Positions 25,442-36,342 of a DNA stretch of 64,000 bases are shown in pieces. Made by a program: the position numbers and the translations under genes. This DNA is from Lathyrus oleraceus (taxonomy: Eukaryota > Streptophyta > Magnoliopsida > Fabales > Fabaceae). Every line of letters begins with the position of its first letter. Position 1 is the stretch's first letter. The notes beneath the pieces are model-generated. The model did not search any database and was not told the origin of the DNA. It saw only the letters and a program-made list of their open reading frames with translations. The DNA lies in assembly GCF_024323335.1 (NCBI RefSeq), contig NC_066581.1, forward strand, positions 432,530,136 to 432,594,135. Reading direction: 5' to 3'.

Positions 25442-28400
25442 TTGTATAAAATCGGTTTATTTCTGATTCCTTGGGTGAAACTCTTTTCCATGGCCCTCCA
25501 CATGTCCACAAGGGTCTACATACAAAAAATCAGCTCTTTATTTGAGCTAGAGGTGCTTCAATTGATCAATGGAATCGGGAATTAGACAGATTGGGAAAAG
25601 TCAACTGTGGGGCCAGAAAAGTCAACTCCTGACATTTTGAAAGTGGAATCTCAAAATTCATGCCTAAGGAAGCCTACATGTGAAATTTTATCAACTTTGG
25701 ATCATGGATTCATCATTTAATCAGGAGTTGGAAAATTTACTAAATTTGGAAATAGTTGACTTTCCATTTAAGGCAAGTTTTTATGATTTTTACATCCACT
25801 TTAAGCCCATTTTCCATCAATATGAGAGCTCCATTTGAAAATTTCTCCAACATGAACGTTGTTCCTCTTGTACCAAGCTTTCTATAGATATAAAGTTTGT
25901 TTCCTTTGGATTAAAATTGAGAAAGTTATGCTTGGTCAAAGTAAGACATTATTTTAGGACACTTAGAAAATTTTCTAAGTCCAAAATCTGCAAAATTTGT
26001 CAAGACTTATGGGCCAGACTTCTTGCACTTCAAGGCATATTTTGAAAATACTTTCTTCATGAAAGTTGTACCTTACTATGTCCTCTTTCACATCCTTTTG
26101 GAATCATCCCATTTGGATCATTGGTTTGAAAGATACGCTCATCTGAAGTTGGTATTATAGACTGAATTTTTTGACAGCATTTAGGCCAAACTGGCCCAAC
26201 CATTTTGCAGCTATGGGACCTTCACTTTATGGCCATTTTTCACCTCTTTCCACTCATCATTTCAAGTTGTTTTCAACATGAAAAATGTTAAGCTCCATGA
26301 CCTCTTTCTACTGTTTGCATTGCCTTGTCATTTGGTCGTGTATTCATCAAGTTACAAAGTCTTAAAATCACCCTGTTGGACTTATTTCCATGCCATGCTG
26401 CACCAACCAACCAACACATGCTTTACCTCATTTGGCCATTTGCTTTATGTTCACTCACTTAAGTTTTGCAACATTTAGCCATTTCTTTTCACACCTCATT
26501 TTCACACATGTTGTTCATGAATCCAAACAAATCTTTCAAGCCCATTAAACATTTCAAACCCTACATACTTAAAGCTCCTAAACCCTAATCTGAAAAGTGT
26601 TGGCTGCTATTTTCAAAGGAGGCAAGGCAAGCAAGAGATCCATTTCCATTTTCACAAGTCGTCAAAGTTGAAGCATTGAAACAACACTTTTTTCCATCCA
26701 CCCTCTCCATCTTCAAGGGGCAGTGGACCTTTCATCCACTAGGTAAGCATCTTTTCACTCTCTTCCATGGTAATATTTCATGATCACACCATGTCATGCT
26801 TATGCTTATTACTTGTTTCTTTCATGCTATCCATCCATACTTCATGTATTTTTCATTTATTGCCATGCTATTTTCGTGCTTATTTTACATGTTAACAATA
26901 TACCATGCTTGTTTATGAAGCCCTCACCATGAGGCATTGCTTTAAGTTGGAGTTTTGTGACATTATTTTTTATTGAATCTGTGTGCATGAGCCTCTCTTG
27001 TTGTTCACTTTTCTACATGCTAAGGCCATTATTTTCATCGAAACAAAGCACCATTGTATTCTACATGTTCCATACTTGAACTTTGGTTTTCACATCATCC
27101 CATTTGGAGCACCATAGCATGAGATATTTTGATTGGAAGATTGGGCAAATTGGCTGCGTTTTACGTGTTCATTAGTGCATGGTTGTTAGATTTTTTTTTT
27201 TTGCATTGCATCAAAGAGGCATACGTGTCGCGCCTTCAACGCCAGATCCGCGCGCCTGCTCATGATCACGATCGTCCATTACGTTTTTTGTCCTTTGTGA
27301 CTTAAGTGTAGTTGACCGGTTGACATATGTCACATGGATTTTTTTTAATTAAATGTATATTATTTCTTTGTCACGCTGGAGCATTCACGCGGGTTGGGCC
27401 TGGCGCTCCGCCCTGCTGTTCGCACCCCATATTTTGCCTGGCCCATCACCTTTTATTCTATTCATTTTAATTTTAATTTTTTAAATTCATTTTATTTTCT
27501 GTTTAGGTTTTAATTGTTTTAAAATATTTTCTTATTTCATAAAAATCCAAAAAAAATACTTTTTACATTTCTTAATGTTTTATTTAAATTATTTTATTTA
27601 ATGTTAATATTTTATTTTAATTATTTATTTCAAATGGTTCATTTTGACACACATATTTTTATTCATTTTATTTTCTTGACTTAAAATTATTTTTAACTTC
27701 TGATTTTTGGGATGAGGATTGACCAATGTCTCATGGTCAACCTGACCTTTTATTGGAATTTTATTTCCCATTTTAAATTTATTCTTGATTTATTTCTAAC
27801 CTAGTCTTGTTGTTTGACTTTTGGTTTGACCTTTGTTTTGATTCAATTAATTTAATAACCAATTTTCATTATTTTTGAAGTCTTTTTGAGGGATGATGAT
27901 TTCCTGACCCCACCTTAGTTAGTTTAATTTTTCATAATTTTCTTGATTAATTTACTATTTATTTGATAATTTTCAAGTTGACTTTTCCATGATTGATGTT
28001 TGACTTAGGGATTGCTTATGGCAATTGAAGAGATCTTTTGATCCTCCCTTGTTCATATCATATGCCATGTATTAGAGGCCTTTCATCTTGATTTTATTTG
28101 ATCCTTGCATCATTTCCCAATTAAATTATTCAGTGATCCTTTGTGTGCATAGTTTCACCTGTCTGATTCATCTGATATTTTTTATACTTGTTTCTTTCAT
28201 CCATGCTTCTATTGTTTGATTGTCTAACATGTTTATACTTCTCATGCATTGTCTAATGCTCATTCATTTCATTATTTGATTATTTGATTTGATCATATAC
28301 TTGTTTATGTATCTTATTGATTGATAATTGTGGCCTTCTTGTATGTTGTATGAGGCACATATTTCTATTGTTTGATTGCCATGGACAACCCCCATTCATT

Positions 28401-28576
28401 ACAAATGTACCCCTCTCCCATGAAGTGTATAATGTTTATTCTTTCATTCTTTATTCATCTATTAATACAAGAGTTAAAACAAACATCCGATAACCATTTC
28501 AAAACAAGATCAAAACCTCGATCCAACGTCGAGTAATCATTTTCAAAACTTAACAGAACCAGCACGTATTCATCCA

Positions 28577-28860
28577 TTCTTTTGTAAGTCGATTGCTTCA
28601 TGCATCGCCATTTTCTCTTGTAAGTCGATTGCTTCGTGCATCGCCATCTACCCTTATCCCTGGTTCCTTTCCTTGCTCCATTCATCGATTCTTGTTCCGT
28701 TTAGGTAGCACCCATTAGGTATAACCCTTTGTATGATAACATAGGTAGAATTCCCTCTTTCTTTTGTATGATAACATAGGTAGAATTCCCTTATTCTTTT
28801 GTATGATAACATAGGTAGGTTTCCCTTATTCTTTGCATGCTAACATTAGGTAGATGTTCC
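28577..28860 (+). repeat. short tandem repeats in LTR E
   Basis: Two copies of TTGTAAGTCGATTGCTTC with TGCATCGCCAT (about 28580-28650), then four diverging copies of GTATGATAACATAGGTAGAA with TTCCC (28727-28860), about 37 bp per unit. Confidence 0.8.
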
Positions 28861-29110
28861 CATTTGTAAATCCTAACACTTAAGTCCACATTGCATGACA
28901 ACACCAGGGCAGAGCTTCCCCATTTCTTTAGACCTTTCGTGCGTCTCCGATCCTGTGGCATGTCAGTCCGTCCTATTGCAAAGAGATAACTGCCTAAGAC
29001 TCGATTCAGCGAGCTGCGACACCTACTGCTAGGACGTGAACACATTGCCCACTCTCTTTTGACACAACTGGTGTCCTCCTTTGTAAGTTCATGTTCAGAT
29101 GGCAACCCCT

Positions 29111-29788
29111 AGTTAGCCGAACTACGGCAACTCTGATTCTTATGTTCAGATGAGATACGTAGGCACGAGACACGATGTCTTGCCGAGTTTGTTGACTAAC
29201 GACTAACAACTAATCCTTGTTTCTTTCGCCCTTGCTGCGATTTTTTTCTCTCGCCCTCATTGCGATCGAGACCTTCCCTTTATCTTGCCCTAGTTGCAAT
29301 CGAGACCCTTGTTCCCGTAGTTAGCCGAACTACGGTTTGCTCTGATTCTCATTCCCGATGAGATACGTAGGCATAAGACGCGATGTCTTAGCGAGCAAAC
29401 TTCTCTTTAACCCATAGGTAGCCGAAATATGGCAACTCTGATTCTCATGTTCAGATGAGATACGTAGGCACAAGATGCGATGTCTTGTCGAGTTTGACTG
29501 ACGATTAACAACTAACCCTTGCTTGTTTTCGCCCTCGTTGCGATTCTTTTCTCTCGCCCTCGTTGCGATCGAGACCTTCCCTTTCTCTTGCCCTAGTTGC
29601 AACCGAGATCTTTATCCCCGTAGTTAGCCAAACTACGGCAACTCTGATTCTCATGTTTAGATGAGATACGTAGGCATAAGACGTGATGTCTTTGCGAGCA
29701 CACTTCTCTTTAGCCCATAGGTGGCCGAGCTACGAAGACTCTGATTCTCATACTCAGATGAGATACGTATGCAGTGGATGCGACATCC
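29111..29788 (+). repeat. five multi-hairpin modules near the 3' end of LTR E
   Basis: Five modules of about 75 bp separated by spacers with TTGCGATCGAGACC-like text. Each has up to three inverted repeats. H1: CCGTAGTT/AACTACGG around AGCCG (29315-29335, 29618-29638; shorter in others). H2: CTCAT/ATGAG (29348-29362, 29444-29459, 29650-29665, 29747-29762). H3: arms AAGAC/GTCTT around GCGAT (29375-29389) or GTGAT (29678-29692), CAAGAT/GTCTTG (29471-29487), GGATG/CATCC (29776-29788). Between H2 and H3 the text ATACGTAGGCA is conserved. D and C carry the same modules in reverse with other arm sequences. Confidence 0.75.
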
Positions 29789-30103
29789 TGCGAGTCATTT
29801 TCTTTTGACCCTTTCCTTTTTTTAGTAAATAGTACATTAGATATACACACACCCTTTAGACAAGAACAACAAGAGTGGATCCCGTAGAGTACTACGGATG
29901 CGTAGGGGTGCTAATACCTTCCCTTCGCATAATCGACTCCCGAACCCAAGATTTGGTTGTGAGACCTTGTCTTTTCCTTTCCTTTTCTTCAGGTTTACTT
30001 CGAGCGTTTCCTTTCCCTCCTTTGGGATAAATAACGCACGGTGGCGACTCTTCTGTCATTTCTTTTCTTGCCGGTTGATTTTTTTGCAGGTTGCGACAGA
30101 TCC

Positions 30104-30632
30104 TCAAATAGGCTCATATATGCATAAAATTATGAATGACAGAACTTCCCTTGATTAAGTTTGATCATAGGTTGAGGTTGCTTCATGGGCAAGGCACAGT
30201 CAAAGCACAGTTGAATTAGGGTTTCCTTGGGAAACAATCCTCAAACCCTTGGGTTATCTTGATCAAATTGGCAAATTGAGATACTTGGGAGACATATATG
30301 ATGATTAAGATATTTGTGGACCATTTCCATGCTTGTTCTGATCTTCATCTAGCCATTTCTTTAAGCTTAGGAGCCTCCTAGGAGCATTGGAGCACATGAT
30401 CACTTCAGCTTCAAAATAAAAAGAGTTAGTGACATATTTTTGTGCTTTTGGTTAGTAATCAAAATAAGAAAAGCAATAATATGCAATACAAGCATGCTTG
30501 GTGGTCTCAAACCACTCACACAAGTCCCAACCCTAGGGTTAAAGAGCCAAACATGCTATGATCCTTGAGGCAATGCACTGAGCAGTGATATGATGCCATG
30601 AGGGATCTTAGGGTCAAAATTAGGATCTTACA
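30104..30632 (-). mobile_element. B 3' LTR, proximal part
   Basis: On the minus strand the LTR starts TGTAAGATCCTAATTTTGACCC at 30632 and continues, after E, at 16673. The junction is confirmed by E's GATCC duplication and by co-linearity with A's LTR. Confidence 0.85.
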
Positions 30633-30648
30633 GATGCCCCTATTTAAG
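30633..30648 (-). other. B polypurine tract
   Basis: CTTAAATAGGGGCATC on the minus strand, directly before the LTR start; matches A and C. Confidence 0.75.
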
Positions 30649-32723
30649 ATCATTCTAGCCGGAGATATGAAGGTTAAAATCTTCATCTCGACGAGGTAGA
30701 ATGGACTTATATAATAACAAAGAGATGAATTTTGGTCCCTAAGAGACCTCATGATGCAAATGCATGTATGCAAAATAAAATCTTCATGTTGAATGATTGC
30801 CACGAAGGAAAAGAAATCAGAAGGAACTGAAAGATCCATAGGAGTAATGCACTCAGTAGGGAGATAGAGACTCTGGGGAAAAGTAAAAAATGCGTGAGAA
30901 GGCCACGACTTGAAAACTTGCTGGGAGACACGAAGGGATTCCATGAAAATAAATCGTTGGAAAGACTCGAGCTGACGCAAAGATGCATGTATTGGGGAAT
31001 ATGCTAATATAGAAGAACTATCTATAAAAGACACGTCGGATAAAGATCCAGACTCAGACAGGAATGCCCACAAAGGACTCAGTTGAGGAAGAAACAACGA
31101 GATATTACCGGCTACTGGGTAATAAACTCAAAGAGAGACATGTCATCAAAACACCGGTTACTGGGTGAGAGAACAACATGCTCAGGGAGAAAGAATATCT
31201 AAGACTGGTATAAGGGTGAGAGATATCAATCATCCAAAACATCTGAGAAGGACCCAAAAGGTGCATTTCATCTTAGGAAAATCTGACTCCACAGGGGACA
31301 AAAAGTCATAATTGGGAGCAGAAGGAAGGAACACCCGTGATACCGATTACTGAGCATATAATAGGTGACCAACCAGGCGTGAATTGGGAACATATCCAAG
31401 ACACTCATCATCCGAAAGGAGGGCTGAAAAAACAAACTCGACTTACAGGATGGACGTTCGATTCCACAAGGAAATACGAATCTTACTCAACCGGGGAAGA
31501 AGAAGACTTCGATTGAAGAGCGCATGAGATATATTATCTATTACCGTCATAAATCAACCGAAAAGAAAGGACATCGGGATACCAGTTACTAGGTATATAA
31601 TGATGACCAATCAGAAGGAGAAACAATCATTACCAAACAAGGGTAAATGAAATATGACTCCCAAGGGATAAATTACATGACAAAAGCGATTATCCAAGAG
31701 ATATATCACTGATTATTGTGTGGTATGCTAAAAAACGAAGGAATATCAATACCGAATACTGGGTAAAGATAACCAACAAAGAGGGGATTGCATCTACCGG
31801 TTACTGGGTAGAAAACCACAGAAATAGGACTTACAAATACCGGTTACTGGGTAGAAGGCCACGAGATCCATTGGGGAAAAGGATGAACAATTACTGGTTA
31901 CTGAGCAATTGATCAACTAAACCACAGGAAACTGCAGGGGATAACAAGAAAGGAGTCAATCTAGGAACAAACTAGAAAGACACAATTAAATAAGACTCAA
32001 CCCAATGAGGATATAACTCAGGGGAGTAATTCCATCCCGATACGGAACTAGGGAGGGAACTGAAACAATAATCATCCACGAGGACATAACTCAGTGGGGA
32101 ATAAAGAAGGAAAAATAGACACTTTATGCCTATGGGGCCGACTCTATATGGAGAGATCAGACACGAGCATCTGCTTGGGAAGAACATTTCACCAATAGCA
32201 GGAGATAACAAGCAAAGATATATGGCAAAGAATGCAAATCATGAATATCTGAATGTTATGATTATGCATGTATATGCATGATTTGTGTATGATTAATGCT
32301 GACAGACAGATATATCTAACACAAACAGGTTCAAAAGTCACGAACGGACATCCGGCGCGACATCTCAAAAATAAAGGCAAGGCCTACCGGAGAACTCAGT
32401 TCTGGTAGGGATGATCAAATACCGGAAGACATCGATCACCGCTGGGGATAAACTGTGAGCAATTCTCAAAGGAAACTGTCTTGGCTGAGGGAATCGGAAA
32501 TGAATCCTTCGTCAACACGTGACATTCTGGGGATCAAAAAAGAAACAAACCCTCCACCAACTGCTTTATACCACTTCCTGCTGAGGAGACAACATGAAAG
32601 CTAATGAAGAGGATATAAACATGCTAGAATGTGAACAAATGTCTTACGTTTTGGAAATCATACTATCCTTGGGAAAGCACTGAGCACATTCCATTTATCC
32701 TTTTTAATCATTGTGAATGTTCA
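30649..32723 (-). other. B 3' noncoding region with short-hairpin array
   Basis: No gene. Small inverted repeats around the conserved loop GGTTACTG (plus-strand text; CAGTAACC on the sense strand): TATTACC/GGTAATA at 31103-31124, CACC/GGTG at 31152-31167, ATACC/GGTAT at 31579-31596, CTACC/GGTAG at 31794-31811, and more between 31320 and 31900. It corresponds to A 5850-6620. From 31900 to 32720 only scattered GGGGA words are seen. Confidence 0.7.
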
Positions 32724-32732
32724 TTTTGTTTA

Positions 32733-32870
32733 GGGTTAAATACACTTTACCCCCCTGTAATGTTAGCGAGTTTAGGGTTACCCCCCTGGTAAAGTTATTT
32801 TTTCAATACCCCCCTTATGTTATGTAGATTCCTTCATAGAACCCCCTAATATCCAGGTGGCATGGAATCT
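32733..32870 (+). repeat. MULE left terminal inverted repeat
   Basis: 138 bp, high similarity to the reverse complement of 36205-36342, including GATTCCTTCATAGAACCCCC and CCAGGTGGCATGGAATCT. Confidence 0.93.
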
Positions 32871-32964
32871 TGGTTTTTTATTTCAGACGTGGCTTTTTAA
32901 TTTTTTTATTTTCACATGTGAATCTTCATTAGGTCTCCAGCATGGCATAAACTAGAAATTAGGG

Positions 32965-33075
32965 TTCCAAATCCATCCCTCTCTCTCTTCGTGAAATCCA
33001 TCCCTATCCCAAATCCATCCCTCTCTCTCTTCGTGAAATCCATCCCTACCCCAAATCCATCCCTCTCTTCATCTT
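32965..33075 (+). repeat. pyrimidine-rich repeat upstream of the GRF gene
   Basis: AAATCCATCCCTCTCTCTC and TTCGTGAAATCCATCCCTA are repeated with a period of about 42 bp, like a pyrimidine-rich 5' untranslated leader. Confidence 0.75.
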
Positions 33076-33100
33076 CGTCCGTGTCCCCTTCATCTGGGTT

Positions 33101-33596
33101 ATGGGTGGCAGCAAGGCATCTTCCACGAGTGAAGTTGGAAACGGCTTACCAAGATGTGGATGCAATGAAACCATGAAGTTGTTGGTCTCCAAGTCAATTG
33201 AAAACCCCGGTCGCAAATTTTGGAAATGCAGGAATTATATGGTGAGCAATTTTGAAGCATTTTATTATTTTGAGTTTGATTTCGAAATTAATTGTTGGTG
33301 GTGTTTGTCTCAAATTGCAGAATGGGTGCGGTTTATTTTTGTGGGATGATTTGGTCAGTGAGTTTGCAGTGAAAGAAACCAATCCGTCCGGATGCCGCCA
33401 ATGTGAAGTCAACAAGGCTTATTTGATTGAATTTTCTAAAGAGATTGTTGAGGAGATAGATTGCAGAGTCGGAAAGCTTAACAAGTTAGAAAAACTGAAG
33501 AAAAAGATTGCAATGGAAAAGAGGAAAAATTTATGGTTAATGTTTGTAATTGGTCTGTCATGGATGTTGATAGCAGCTATGGTTAAGTTAGTCTAA
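33101..33596 (+). CDS. GRF-type zinc-finger protein with C-terminal membrane segment (two exons)
   Basis: Exon 1 is 33101-33241, intron 33242-33320 (GTGAGC...TTGCAG), exon 2 is 33321-33596. Joining keeps phase and gives about 138 residues. The N-terminal half is a GRF zinc finger: CGC near residue 19, NPGRKFWKC near 36-44, then across the splice GCGLFLW. GRF fingers bind nucleic acid or mediate protein contacts in other proteins. The middle is basic and predicted helical (KLNKLEKLKKKIAMEKRK). The last 20 or so residues, LWLMFVIGLSWMLIAAMVKL, form a likely membrane anchor. Small GRF-plus-membrane proteins are common in legume annotations. The frame is intact with canonical splice sites. Whether it is expressed, or is only a captured copy, is unknown. 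The start Met was chosen because it lies just after the pyrimidine-rich leader. Confidence 0.72.
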
Positions 33597-33762
33597 TGAG
33601 TCTGTCATGTAATTGTCTGTCATGGATTTCTAATTTTCAGCAATGTTAGCCATGGCTCTCTGCAGAATTCATGGTTTATGAAAAACAAGAAAAAATATGA
33701 CAGACTAGCCATTGTTTTCCTTCTCTCTCTGAACCTTGGTATGTATTTTGATTGAATCACAG

Positions 33763-33989
33763 GGAGAAAGAATTAGCCGCTGTTAAGATAAATGCAGCAG
33801 ATGTTGATATAATTGCAAACGAACTAGAGGTAACTTATTCAACATGTACTGAAATCTATCTAGAAAGCTTACATTCCAATTAATTGACATACTTTTCTCA
33901 TACTACAGTTGGACAAAAAGGTGGCTGAAAGAACCCTGCGTGAGCATAAAGGTGATGATGTTGCTGCCATTCGTCATTTGCTTCACTAG
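33763..33989 (+). pseudogene. captured 3' exons of a HYPK-like (UBA domain) gene
   Basis: Two exons: 33763-33829 and 33909-33989, separated by an intron GTAACT...CTACAG. They encode KELAAVKINAADVDIIANE then LDKKVAERTLREHKGDDV and end with LLH and TAG at 33987-33989. This is the C-terminal UBA-like domain of the HYPK/NAC-alpha-like family, which partners the N-terminal acetyltransferase NatA (known for the family). The N-terminal coding part is missing; upstream is only intron-like DNA ending AATCACAG. The fragment keeps its introns, so it was captured from genomic DNA, not from cDNA. Alone it is not a functional gene; a fused transcript with the upstream GRF gene is conceivable but unproven. 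Confidence 0.85.
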
Positions 33990-35235
33990 TGTGGTAGAAA
34001 CAAACAAGGGAATATGATCTGTATTGGCTTATATTTACTATTTTGCATTGAAATTTGAATCTCAAATGTATACTATGATGATGATGATATAGTTCATTAG
34101 AAATTTGAACTATGATGTTGATGATATTGGAATAAGCCTCACCCCCTCAATTTTTGTGGTCCAAATGAAGCTCCTATTAGCTTACGGAGTTTGGTTATTC
34201 ACGAAGATCTTCTTGCTTGTTGTACTTATATAGTTTGTCATCATCAAGCTAAGCTAGTACTAGTTTCTACTCAAATGTAACAGCTCTACATGCTTTTGTG
34301 ATTACATTATGTTGCTTCTGACGATCCAACAATTATCTGACTTGCTCTCTATGTGTGATCAAATATAAGAATTTCTTAGTACCCAGAACTTGATTTTAAC
34401 CCCTTACAGGAACTGTAAAACTTGTTTTTCCCCTTCAGAAACAGTCTTTCAAGACGGTAGGGATTTGTCGTATTAACGGATTCAGTTGGTATGAATATAA
34501 CAATCAGTTTCTATCACAAGAGTCAAATTATTTTCATATAAACGTAGATCTTTTATGTTGTCTTAGAAAGTTTATTGAAATGAGAAGTTAACTGCACTAT
34601 ACTCTTGTTAGGTGATAATTCTTTTCATCAGTTATAGCAATAACATAAACATAATTCATTTATGTGTGTATGCTCACTTTATTCACATTCAAATAACTCA
34701 TCTATTAAATTTTCAATTTCTGCAATCACGTGACTTGTCACATATGAATTGGAGCAAGGAAGAATTTCAATAACAAAAATCTTAAAAACAAATTAGTCGA
34801 TAAAGCTGCAATGAAAATTCACAAACCATTTCAAGTAAAATTGTAGATAATCAACAAGGATAATGCAACTAAAAAGTGCCAGTTCTATGCAGTAAAATGA
34901 AACCTCTTCAGTTTTCTTCCCTTTTTCTACCTTCTGTACAATTAAAAGTGGTACAAACATTTTCCATATAAAATCATATTACAGTGATGATAATGATAGA
35001 AACTCATTCACAAGACTCAACACACAGCAGCATCACTATTAAGTTCAAGATCTTCAATGGTAAACACACAATAACTTGAATAGTTTCGCAAGATTAATGC
35101 TATGGAGCTCCAAGACCAACTGTCTGTACCAACTCATCTACTCATAAGGAATGTTTTTGTAAGATATGTGCAAAATAATCCTTTGGCATCAGCAGCCACG
35201 ACTGACAAAAATCAAAAGATGGTTCACTAGTTCGG

Positions 35236-36000
35236 CTAGGATTCCTTTTGAGTGACTTCACCACCACCAGATCTGGCTGCTTGAAACTGAATCGTATACC
35301 GTCTTTGCAGCTCTTTAAGCCTTTCCAGCAGTTCCTGGAATGTTGGTCGGCTAGCCGGATCACTGATAGTAGTAATAGACAAAGTTGTAAGTTAGCATAT
35401 TATGACTGATGATGACCAGTGATGTTTAACATGAAAATAAATTAAGATTTAATCCATTAAAATAAGTATGAAAATCCATGTTAAATTTTTGTTTTTGTTT
35501 TCTTTCCTAATGATTGATAAGATTTGTGTTTGAAAATTTAGAGCAATGGGAAAGAAATGATAAATTAGAAGTGTAAGAGTTTAAAGAAATCGCACGTATG
35601 CCAACAACTCTCGATTATAGAAGTCCACTGTGGATCAACATCTTCTAGAATTTCTAGCCGATGGTTCATAAACCCCACAGCTCCAATAACCTGAAGAAGA
35701 AAAATAGAGAAATTGTTCATATATATTCCTGCTAAGCTCGAAAAAGACAGTGTCACAAGAAAACAGTACCTGCATTGCATTGAGAGTATCCCAAGGAATT
35801 TTTTCTGTTGCAAGTTCCCACAATATGACTCCAAAACTGTATACGTCGGACCTGGTTTTCTCGAGAAGAAAAAATAGATATGTAAGCGGAACTCAAGTGA
35901 CAATAAGGCAGAGAGAGAAAGCAATTGTGGTATAGAATAAGAACTTTTCATTTGAGGGTTCGTTACGAAGAACTTCTGGTGCCATCCATTGAGGCTACAA
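35236..36000 (-). pseudogene. captured exons of a CTR1-like Raf MAPKKK (C-terminal kinase lobe)
   Basis: Minus strand, four exons in order. About 36000-35944 encodes PQWMAPEVLRNEPSNEK, the kinase APE motif. 35850-35770 encodes [20 protein letters not shown] (subdomain IX). 35690-35596 encodes [20 protein letters not shown] (subdomain X). 35362-35236 encodes SRPTFQELLERLKELQRRY with the conserved Arg of subdomain XI and ends TAG at 35238-35236. Introns are retained. The donor after the first exon appears lost (AAGTTC rather than AAGGT), and no ATP-binding or catalytic-loop exons are present, so no active kinase can be made. CTR1-type kinases act in ethylene and related signalling (family knowledge). 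It is convergent with the HYPK fragment. Antisense or small-RNA effects on the parent gene are possible. Confidence 0.9.
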
Positions 36001-36204
36001 AGCAAAAAAATGCCAGGAGATTTCGTCTTCGTTCCCTGGAAATTTCGTCTTCGTCTTCGTCTTCCCCTGGAAATTTCGTCTTCGTCTTCCCTGCTATGTT
36101 CAGAACCCTAATTTTCTAAGGGGGTATTTGAAATTAAAAAGTGTAAAATGACACATAATCACTTTAACAAAATTAAAAATATGCCAGGTGTAGGACCTCT
36201 TATT

Positions 36205-36342
36205 AGATTCCATGCCACCTGGATATTAGGGGGTTCTATGAAGGAATCTACATAACATAAGGGGGGGTTTACAAAAAATATTTTTACAGGGGGGTAATCC
36301 TAAATTCGCTAACATTACAGGGGGGAAAAGTGTATTTAACCC
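36205..36342 (-). repeat. MULE right terminal inverted repeat
   Basis: Mirror of the left repeat, with small differences (for example TTTACA versus TTTCAA in the A/T-rich part). Confidence 0.93.

Larger units (their letters stand above)
16674..30098 (+). mobile_element. E: solo Ogre-type LTR, split by copia element F
   Basis: Starts TGTAATACCCCAAAATTTAC at 16674 and ends GGTTGCGACA at 30098. GATCC is present on both sides (16669-16673 and 30099-30103). Without F and its TSD it is 5132 bp. Its 3' end carries the block shared in reverse with D and C: GGATCCCGTAGAGTAC, GGTATTAGCACCCC, TTTGGGATAAATAACGC and GGTGGCGACTC. It sits in B's 3' LTR. There is no internal retroelement sequence, so it is a solo LTR. 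Between 25447 and 28560 I see only AT-rich LTR sequence and no gene. Confidence 0.9.
32733..36342. mobile_element. Pack-MULE: non-autonomous Mutator-like element with captured gene fragments
   Basis: 3610 bp with terminal inverted repeats of 138 bp (32733-32870 and 36205-36342), both starting GGGTTAAATACACTTT, and a 9-bp direct duplication TTTTGTTTA (32724-32732 and 36343-36351), the TSD length typical of Mutator-like elements. No transposase is seen. Inside are a GRF zinc-finger gene, HYPK-like exons and CTR1-like kinase exons, the last in reverse orientation. It sits in B's 3' noncoding region. The stretch 33990-35235 holds HYPK 3' flank, unrecognised AT-rich DNA and probably kinase 3' UTR. 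Confidence 0.93.

Noticed and set aside
29898..30158. ORF across the end of LTR E
   Set aside because: It crosses the LTR end and TSD into B; not a gene.
30516..31097. A minus-strand ORF of 193 codons in B's 3' noncoding DNA
   Set aside because: It overlaps the polypurine tract and LTR start and the hairpin array; no recognisable protein, so chance openness.
35236..36000. A complete kinase gene
   Set aside because: Only C-lobe exons are present; ATP-binding and catalytic-loop exons are missing and the flank is the MULE end.
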